Below are positions 58,032 to 64,000 of a stretch of 64,000 nt of DNA, one piece after another. Each line of letters starts with the position of its first letter. Position 1 is the stretch's first letter. Made by a program: the position numbers and the translations under genes. The DNA lies in the NCBI RefSeq assembly GCF_000525875.1, contig NZ_AODF01000014.1, forward strand, positions 62,001-126,000, written 5' to 3'. This stretch comes from Listeria floridensis FSL S10-1187 (GTDB lineage Bacteria; Bacillota; Bacilli; Lactobacillales; Listeriaceae). The notes under the pieces were generated by a model. That model worked only from the letters and a program-made list of their open reading frames with translations. It had not been told where the DNA came from and made no database searches.

Positions 58032-59717
58032 ATGTTTAGAGAGAAAGAGAAGCAAATAGCAACCAAGTCTGGAGCGGATTTAGTCGTTGACAGTTTAATC
58101 AGTCAAGGAGTTACCCATGTATTTGGTATTCCAGGTGCTAAGATTGACAAAGTATTTGATGTGATGGAAGAACGCGGTCCGAACTTAATTGTAAGCCGTC
58201 ATGAGCAGAATGCTGCATTTATGGCTGCTGCTGTAGGTCGATTGACTGGCAAACCTGGTGTGGTACTTGTAACAAGCGGGCCGGGAGCTTCTAATTTAGC
58301 GACGGGACTTGTAACGGCAACTTCAGAAGGAGATCCAGTGGTTGCAATTGCAGGAAATGTTGGACGACAAGATCGTCTGAAACGAACACATCAATCGATG
58401 GATAATGCTTCACTCTTTAAATCAATTACAAAGTATAGTGAAGAAGTCGTGGATGCTGCAAATATTCCAGAAGCACTTTCCAATGCATTCCGTGCTGCTG
58501 AGGAGGCACGCCAAGGCGGAGCTTTCATCAGTTTGCCACAAGATATTGTGACGGAGGAAAATGTCCCTGCAAGGGCTATTCGTCCGCTTGCACGACCTGA
58601 AACTGGACCGGCGTCGAAAGAACAGGTTGCGAAACTGATTGCACGGCTGAAAAAAGCAAAACTTCCTGTCCTTTTGTTAGGCATGCGTGCGAGCAGTCCG
58701 GAAGTAACAGCAGCAATTCGCCGTCTTCTTCAAAAAACAAGCATTCCTGTTGTTGAAACCTTTCAAGCTGCGGGCGTTATTTCTCGAGAACTTGAAAGTA
58801 ATTTCTTCGGGCGAGTAGGTTTATTTCGTAATCAGCCGGGAGATATTCTGCTCAGCAAAGCAGATCTTGTTATTACTGTCGGTTATGATCCAATTGAATA
58901 TGAACCGAAAGCGTGGAATAGCTCATCTAACAGTACGATTGTTCATATTGATGATATCATTGCCGAAATCGATCATTATTATCAACCGGTGACTGAACTT
59001 GTAGGTAATATTGCGCTTACTCTTGATAGGATTAATGCAAAATTCAGCGGTTTAGAACTTGCTGAAACAGAGGAAGCTTTTTTGCAAACTTTGCGCGCTC
59101 AGCTTGAGGAACGAGATATTCCTAAACCAACTGATGAAGTAGGTCTTGTACACCCGCTTTCAGTGATTGATTCGCTTCGTTCAAAAATTGATGATAACGT
59201 GACAGTCACAGTGGACGTTGGTTCGCACTATATATGGATGGCACGTCACTTCCGCTCCTATGAACCACGCCGCCTGCTTTTCAGCAATGGGATGCAAACT
59301 CTCGGCGTTGCGCTTCCTTGGGGAATAGCTGCTGGACTCGTTCGTCCTGGGGAAAAAGTCGTCTCGATTTCAGGAGATGGAGGGTTCTTGTTTTCCGCAA
59401 TGGAACTAGAAACTGCCGTCCGTCTGCGCATTCCTTTGGTTCATTTGATTTGGAACGACGGCAGTTATGATATGGTGGCCTTCCAGCAAAAAATGAAATA
59501 CGGAAAAGAAGCTGCAGTCCGTTTTGGCGGAGTTGACTTCGTGAAATATGCAGAAAGCTTTGGTGCCAAAGGCTTACGTGTCGAACGTCCTGAAGATTTG
59601 GATGCTGTTTTGACAGAAGCACTAAATTCAGAAGGCCCAGTGATTGTAGATATTCCAATCGACTATCGTGAAAATATTAAACTCGGAGAAACACTGCTTC
59701 CTGACCAATTTTATTAA
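58032..59717 (+). CDS. alsS: Acetolactate synthase, catabolic type (AlsS)
   Basis: A 561-residue thiamine-diphosphate enzyme that joins two pyruvates to 2-acetolactate, the first step to acetoin during pyruvate overflow. The catalytic glutamate is in SRHEQNAAF, and the ThDP motif runs from [17 protein letters not shown] to [10 protein letters not shown]. No FAD-dependent regulatory subunit (IlvH-like) follows, so the catabolic AlsS assignment is favoured over IlvB. ATG at 58032 with GGAG upstream; an opening 60 bases earlier is not supported. Confidence 0.93.
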   Translation: MFREKEKQIATKSGADLVVDSLISQGVTHVFGIPGAKIDKVFDVMEERGPNLIVSRHEQNAAFMAAAVGRLTGKPGVVLVTSGPGASNLATGLVTATSEGDPVVAIAGNVGRQDRLKRTHQSMDNASLFKSITKYSEEVVDAANIPEALSNAFRAAEEARQGGAFISLPQDIVTEENVPARAIRPLARPETGPASKEQVAKLIARLKKAKLPVLLLGMRASSPEVTAAIRRLLQKTSIPVVETFQAAGVISRELESNFFGRVGLFRNQPGDILLSKADLVITVGYDPIEYEPKAWNSSSNSTIVHIDDIIAEIDHYYQPVTELVGNIALTLDRINAKFSGLELAETEEAFLQTLRAQLEERDIPKPTDEVGLVHPLSVIDSLRSKIDDNVTVTVDVGSHYIWMARHFRSYEPRRLLFSNGMQTLGVALPWGIAAGLVRPGEKVVSISGDGGFLFSAMELETAVRLRIPLVHLIWNDGSYDMVAFQQKMKYGKEAAVRFGGVDFVKYAESFGAKGLRVERPEDLDAVLTEALNSEGPVIVDIPIDYRENIKLGETLLPDQFY

Positions 59718-59722
59718 ACGTT

Positions 59723-59757
59723 AAAAGCTACTTTGTCTTTTCAAAGCAGCTTTTTTG
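59723..59757 (+). terminator. Terminator after alsS
   Basis: Stem aaagct-a-ctttg/caaag-c-agcttt with one mismatch (59724-59735 with 59742-59753), followed by six T's. Confidence 0.85.
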
Positions 59758-59826
59758 TTTGGACGATTGAAATCTGAAAGAAACTAGAGTAAGATACAAT
59801 TAGGATAAAACAAAGGGGTTTTGAGG

Positions 59827-60489
59827 ATGAATATTGCCAAAATGATCGACCATACCGCGCTTAAACCGGAAACGACGAAAGTGCAAATTGAAACATTAAT
59901 TGAAGAAGCGAAGAAGTATCAATTTGCTTCTGTTTGTGTGAATCCAACTTGGGTGAAACTAGCGGCTGAAAAATTAGCGGGATCAGATGTTGATGTTTGT
60001 ACGGTAATCGGATTTCCGCTCGGTGCAAATACATCTTCTGTCAAAGCATTTGAAACAAAGGATGCTATTACAAATGGGGCAACAGAAGTGGATATGGTGA
60101 TTAATATTGGAGCGCTTAAAGATCGTGATGATGAACTTGTACTGAACGATATTAAAGCAGTTGTTGAGGCTGCTGATGGCGTACTTGTTAAAGTAATTAT
60201 CGAAACATGCCTGTTAACAGACGAAGAGAAAGTACGGGCTTGTGAACTTGCTGTTCAGGCAGGTGCAGATTTTGTAAAAACTTCGACCGGATTTTCGACT
60301 GGCGGGGCTACAGTTCACGATATCCAACTGATGCGTGAAACCGTCGGACCTAATATTGGTGTAAAAGCATCTGGAGGCGTTCGGACGAAGGACGACGTGT
60401 TGAAAATGATTGAAGCAGGAGCAACGCGTATTGGAGCTAGTGCAGGTGTTGCCATCGTTTCAGGTGAAGTAGGAAGTTCTGATTATTAA
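59827..60489 (+). CDS. deoC: Deoxyribose-phosphate aldolase DeoC
   Basis: A 220-residue class I aldolase that splits 2-deoxyribose-5-phosphate to glyceraldehyde-3-phosphate and acetaldehyde. The Schiff-base lysine is in [12 protein letters not shown] and the second active-site lysine in [13 protein letters not shown]. Start is ATG at 59827, with AAAGGGG 9 bases upstream. Together with pdp it salvages deoxynucleosides; both flank the LacI-type gene. Confidence 0.96.
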   Translation: MNIAKMIDHTALKPETTKVQIETLIEEAKKYQFASVCVNPTWVKLAAEKLAGSDVDVCTVIGFPLGANTSSVKAFETKDAITNGATEVDMVINIGALKDRDDELVLNDIKAVVEAADGVLVKVIIETCLLTDEEKVRACELAVQAGADFVKTSTGFSTGGATVHDIQLMRETVGPNIGVKASGGVRTKDDVLKMIEAGATRIGASAGVAIVSGEVGSSDY

Positions 60490-60497
60490 GTTGCAGA

Positions 60498-60530
60498 AAA
60501 ACTCAAGCGGCCATGCCGCTTGAGTTTTTT
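60498..60530 (+). terminator. Terminator after deoC
   Basis: A perfect 10-bp stem actcaagcgg/ccgcttgagt (60501-60510 with 60516-60525) followed by six T's. Confidence 0.92.
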
Positions 60531-60563
60531 GATGCGCATTTAATACTTTTCTTGCCGCTCATT

Positions 60564-60574
60564 TTGTGTCACAA
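60564..60574. promoter_or_regulatory. TTGTG-T-CACAA palindrome upstream of the lacI-type gene
   Basis: A perfect 11-bp palindrome 36 bases before the start codon, overlapping a possible -10 box (CACAAT). It may be an operator; the regulator is unknown. Confidence 0.3.
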
Positions 60575-60610
60575 TAAAGGAAAGCGGACTGGGAGCGGGG
60601 GAGATTTAGT

Positions 60611-61616
60611 TTGAGCACAACGATTCGAGAAATTGCAGAACGAACTGGTGTTTCGATCACTACGATTTCACAAATATTAAATGGCAAAGGAGCGCGTTTT
60701 AGTGAAGCTACAAAAGCACGAGTATTAAAAGCGGCTGAAGAGATGCACTATAAGCCGAATTTTTTTGCCAAAAATATGGTCACAAGTCATACGAATACAA
60801 TTGGGATGATTGTACCAGAAGTGACAGATGCTTTTTTTTTCGCAGATGGTAAAAGGAGCAGAAGACTACTTGAATCAAGAAGGTTACATGATCATGCTCT
60901 GCAATTCTTCCAATGATACAAAGAGAGAAGACCGTTATGTGGAAGAGCTTCTGCACCGAGCTGTTGATGGCTTGATTATCGCGAGTCCTCATATCCTTGC
61001 TTCGGATATTTTCAAGCGCCTGAAGAATAAAAAATGCCCGTTTATTTTGCTTGACCGAGAAAGAAATGAGCGGACAGAAGGACGGATAGCAGTTGATGAT
61101 TATGCTGGCGGATATCTTGCGACCAAGCATTTAATCGAGTTGGGGCATAAAAAAATAGGGATTATTATCTCGGATGCTTCCTTTTATAATGTATTTGAAC
61201 GTTATGAAGGCTATTTGGCCGCAATGGCGGATGCAGGGCTTATGGTTTCTGAGGACTGGATTGTAAGCGGCAATCAAACGATGCAGGGCGGATTTGATGC
61301 CACAAGTAGGCTTTTCAGTTTAGACAAGGTAACTGCGGTGTTTGCAACGAATGATTTGATGGCAGCAGGAACGTATCGCTTTGCCTATGATAAAGGTCTT
61401 GAAATTCCGGCAGATCTTTCTGTGATCGGGTTTGATGATATCGAGCTTGCAGCTTTTCTTTCCCCTCCGCTTACAACTGTGCGGCAGCCGATTTATGAAA
61501 TTGGTACGCTTGCAGCAAAAGCGCTCCTCGGGAAAATCGAACGCCCTGATGAAGCGATGCCGAACCATTTACTTGATTTGCAATTAATTGTGCGCGGCAG
61601 TACGAAAAGAATTTGA
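60611..61616 (+). CDS. LacI family transcriptional regulator (frameshifted)
   Basis: About 335 residues. N-terminal LacI HTH (TIREIAERTGVSITTISQIL, hinge region following), then a sugar-binding-protein-like domain of the RbsR type (PFILLDRERN, GFDDIELAAFLSPPLTTV). The frame breaks in the T9 run at 60832-60840; eight T's restore TDAFFSQMVKGAEDYL. TTG start after GGGGGAGA. Between deoC and pdp, it probably controls nucleoside or pentose use; a fitting operator lies before pdp. Confidence 0.9.
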
Positions 61617-61669
61617 CAGAGGCGCGCCGTGTAACGTATAGTGAAATCAGATGAGGACTTTTATTTTGT

Positions 61670-61689
61670 ATAGTAAAACGGTTTACTAT
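61670..61689. promoter_or_regulatory. LacI-type operator before pdp
   Basis: ATAGTAAAACGGTTTACTAT is a 20-bp palindrome with two mismatched positions and a central CG, the usual form of LacI-family operators. The core AAAACGGTT is repeated at 61691-61699, 16 bases on. It lies 31 bases before pdp and next to the lacI-type gene. Confidence 0.7.
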
Positions 61690-61719
61690 GAAAACGGTTA
61701 AATAAAGGAGTGCTGCAAG

Positions 61720-63021
61720 GTGAGAATGGTTGATATTATTTCGAAAAAACGCGATGGAAATTCGCTTTCAAAGGCAGAAATTGATTTTTTTATTGAAGGC
61801 TATACAAAGGGAGACATTCCAGATTATCAGGCAAGTGCGCTGCTTATGGCGATTTATTTTGAAGATATGAACGATGAAGAACGGCAAAACTTGACACTTG
61901 CAATGGTAAATTCCGGCGAAACAATTGATCTTTCGGCGATCAGCGGGATTAAAGTGGACAAGCATTCAACTGGCGGAGTAGGCGACACGACGACGCTTGT
62001 TCTTGCACCGCTTGTTGCAGCTCTTGGTGTCCCAGTAGCCAAGATGTCTGGGCGCGGGCTTGGGCATACAGGAGGGACGATTGATAAACTAGAATCTGTT
62101 GAAGGGTTTCATGTTGAGCTTTCTCAAAAGGATTTTATTGAGCTAGTCAATCGTGATAAAGTAGCTGTAATTGGGCAATCCGGAAATTTGACGCCTGCGG
62201 ATAAAAAGCTTTATGCGCTCCGTGATGTAACGGGAACCGTCGACTCGATTCCGCTAATTGCAAGTTCAATCATGAGTAAGAAGATTGCAGCCGGCGCTGA
62301 TGCAATTTGTTTGGATGTGAAAACAGGCGCCGGGGCATTTATGAAGACGGAAGAGGATGCTGAGGAACTCGCTAGGGCTATGGTTCGGATTGGAAACGGG
62401 GTTCAGCGGAACACGATGGCGGTTATTTCTGATATGTCGCAACCGCTTGGCTTTGCAGTCGGAAATGCGCTTGAAGTGAAGGAAGCTATTGATACACTCC
62501 GTGGAAATGGTCCGGAAGATTTGACGGAACTTGTGCTTGTGCTCGGCAGTCAAATGGTTGTCTTGGCTGGACAAGCAGCGGATCTTGCAGAAGCGCGCGC
62601 AAAACTGGAGGCAGTGATTGCAAGCGGTGAAGCGTTGGCTAAGTTTAAAGTCTTTCTGGAAAATCAAGGCGGAGATGCTAGTGTTGTGGATGATCCTTCA
62701 AAACTGCCGCAAGCACGCTATGAAATCGATGTTAAGGCAAAATCAAGCGGTTTTGTCAGTGAAATTATCGCAGATGAAATCGGTGTGGCTGCAATGCTGC
62801 TTGGAGCTGGCAGAGCGACTAAGGAAGATCAAATTGATCTTGGTGTAGGTCTGCTTTTGCGAAGGAAAATCGGAGACCGCGTCGAAGCGGGTGAAACGCT
62901 TGTGACCATTTTCAGCAATCGTGAGGACGTCACAGAAGTGAAAGCTAAAATCTATGCAAGTATTCAGATAGCAGAACAGGCTTCGGCGCCGAAGCTTGTT
63001 CATAAGATTATTACGGAATAG
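61720..63021 (+). CDS. pdp: Pyrimidine-nucleoside phosphorylase
   Basis: A 433-residue enzyme that phosphorolyses uridine, thymidine and deoxyuridine. The phosphate- and substrate-binding stretches [16 protein letters not shown] and [18 protein letters not shown] are intact. GTG at 61720 (MRMVDII, as in B. subtilis) is chosen, with AAGGAG 9 bases upstream. Its deoxyribose-1-phosphate feeds DeoC after isomerisation. Probably repressed through the operator just upstream. Confidence 0.96.
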   Translation: MRMVDIISKKRDGNSLSKAEIDFFIEGYTKGDIPDYQASALLMAIYFEDMNDEERQNLTLAMVNSGETIDLSAISGIKVDKHSTGGVGDTTTLVLAPLVAALGVPVAKMSGRGLGHTGGTIDKLESVEGFHVELSQKDFIELVNRDKVAVIGQSGNLTPADKKLYALRDVTGTVDSIPLIASSIMSKKIAAGADAICLDVKTGAGAFMKTEEDAEELARAMVRIGNGVQRNTMAVISDMSQPLGFAVGNALEVKEAIDTLRGNGPEDLTELVLVLGSQMVVLAGQAADLAEARAKLEAVIASGEALAKFKVFLENQGGDASVVDDPSKLPQARYEIDVKAKSSGFVSEIIADEIGVAAMLLGAGRATKEDQIDLGVGLLLRRKIGDRVEAGETLVTIFSNREDVTEVKAKIYASIQIAEQASAPKLVHKIITE

Positions 63022-63027
63022 AAAGAG

Positions 63028-63058
63028 GTGTGCCAAAGCGTAGTTTGGCACACTTTTT
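63028..63058 (+). terminator. Terminator after pdp
   Basis: A perfect 10-bp stem gtgtgccaaa/tttggcacac (63028-63037 with 63044-63053) followed by T's. Confidence 0.93.
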
Positions 63059-63188
63059 AATTTGCTGGGCAGATTAGGCTATAGAAATTCACGCAAAGAA
63101 AGTGGTGTGAAAGGGAGAAGAAACTTGCACGGCAGCTTCTAGATTTGGTAAATTTAAATTATCTTAAAACAGAAAGTAAGGGAGAGGT

Positions 63189-63711
63189 ATGGAACCTATC
63201 GAGACAAAACGTCTTTTGCTGATTGAATACACGAAAGAAATGATCGAAGCGACGATTAAAGGGATCGGTGAGCTGGAAAAGGTTGCGGGATATGAAGTTT
63301 CAGAGGACTGGCCGGGAATCGATTTCTTTTTTTATCTGCCGTACGTGCTCGATAATGTCAAAAAAAAGCCGGCGATGACGAAATGGACGCGGCTTGTGGT
63401 ATTGAAAGAACGGGCTATTGTCATTGGTGAAATCGGCGGGCAAGGCGATCCGGATAAAACGGGAGAAATTGAACTGGGATACAGCATTGTGCCGGAGTTT
63501 CAAAAAAAACGGATTTATGACGGAAGCACTTACAGGGATGCTTGAGTGGCTCGAAAATGAACCGGTGATTTCGCGGATATATGCACGCTCTTATGAAAGT
63601 AATGAGGCTTCGATTCACGTCCTCAAAAAGACGGGTTTTATTTATCAACCGGACGGGGATGATTTTCAGCCGGGAGGTAAAATTACGCAATGGGAGTGGC
63701 CGGAATTATGA
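63189..63711 (+). CDS. GNAT family N-acetyltransferase (frameshifted)
   Basis: About 173 residues. N-terminal ETKRLLLIEYTKEMIEA and the acetyl-CoA region after IELGYSIVPEFQKNGFMTEA are typical of RimJ/RimL-like GNAT enzymes; the C-terminal ESNEASIHVLKKTGF is a family hallmark. The frame breaks in the A8 run at 63502-63509 and is restored with seven A's. Substrate unknown. The stop overlaps the next start by four bases. Confidence 0.88.
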
Positions 63712-64000
63712 TGATTATTGCATCGGGCAAGCCGAAAATTTGGGATAAACAGCCTGAACTTGGTGCTGTTCGAGCAGCGGAGGCCTACACAGGAACGTTC
63801 CACAGGTTGTCGCAAGCTTATGCCCGCAAATTTGCAAGCGAGTATTTGATTCTTTCTCCGCGCTACGGCTTTTTAGCTCCGGACGACTGGGTTCGAGAAA
63901 CTTATGATGTTCGGTTTACTATACGTGGTGTAAACTCGGAAACAATTCAAATGGAAGATTTGAAGGCTCTTTGGAAGGAAAAGGGGTGTGAGCCTCAGGA
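63708..64000 (+). CDS. DUF6884-like protein, 3' end beyond the window
   Basis: An open frame from ATG 63708 (or 63711) to the window end, 97 codons. It reads MMIIASGKPKIWDKQPELG, then AAEAYTGTFHRLSQAYARKFA and YLILSPRYGFLAPDD. This pattern, a short Cys/Gly start, K-IWD, AYTG, then L-SAKYGF, resembles the DUF6884 family, from memory. Function unknown. ATGA overlap with the GNAT gene implies translational coupling. Confidence 0.65.
   Translation, partial: MMIIASGKPKIWDKQPELGAVRAAEAYTGTFHRLSQAYARKFASEYLILSPRYGFLAPDDWVRETYDVRFTIRGVNSETIQMEDLKALWKEKGCEPQ

Overview
The window is chromosomal DNA of a low-GC Firmicute. Gene content and order (cdaA-cdaR-glmM; groES-groEL with ydiK/ydiL; ctaA/ctaB; ylbC-ylbF-ylbG-rsmD-coaD-sepM-tmcAL-ylbN-rpmF; the mraZ to ileS division and cell-wall cluster; alsS, deoC, lacI, pdp) point to the genus Listeria, judged from memory of Bacillus subtilis and Listeria monocytogenes maps. 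The species cannot be named from the sequence alone. No rRNA, tRNA, CRISPR array, insertion sequence or complete prophage is visible.

Layout. 1-7.6 kb: the end of a GH65 disaccharide phosphorylase, the c-di-AMP operon cdaA-cdaR-glmM, an eight-helix membrane protein, and glmS behind a glmS ribozyme, so two steps of UDP-GlcNAc precursor synthesis lie close together. 7.6-10.8 kb: ydiK/ydiL diverging from the CIRCE-controlled groESL operon. 10.8-14 kb: accessory stretch with an AT-rich P63C-like fragment, a 52-residue membrane protein, a lemA-TPM pair and a MOSC protein. 14.1-22.5 kb: one 2800-residue exported protein made of a unique N-terminal region plus 15 + 15 Ig-like repeats and no visible wall anchor. 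22.6-35.6 kb: haem A synthesis (ctaA/ctaB), a TPR membrane protein, the ylb cluster, a right-handed beta-helix protein, rpmF, a PanE-like reductase and a DUF3397 protein.

35.7-52.4 kb: the division and cell-wall cluster (mraZ, rsmH, ftsL, pbpB, murE, mraY, murD, murG, divIB, ftsA, ftsZ, ylmE, sepF, ylmG, ylmH, niaR, divIVA), which makes lipid II and builds the divisome. 52.4-57.3 kb: T-box-controlled ileS, dapF (diaminopimelate, consistent with the mDAP-type MurE) and a PAP2 phosphatase. 57.3-64 kb: a cold-shock gene behind a leader with a 25-bp hairpin, alsS, deoC, a LacI-type regulator, pdp with a LacI-type operator, a GNAT gene and a truncated DUF6884-like gene.

A dominant feature is that at least 17 genes, many of them essential (ftsZ, ftsA, ileS, pbpB, rsmH, mraY, divIVA), are broken by single-base frame changes, nearly all inside A or T runs of 6-10 bases and nearly all one base too long. 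This is best read as systematic homopolymer over-calling in the assembly, not biology. Such genes are annotated here as single CDS with the break position given. The most interesting real features are the giant Ig-repeat protein with a palindrome upstream, the csp leader hairpin, the P63C fragment, the LacI operator before pdp, and the MraZ-type repeats before mraZ.
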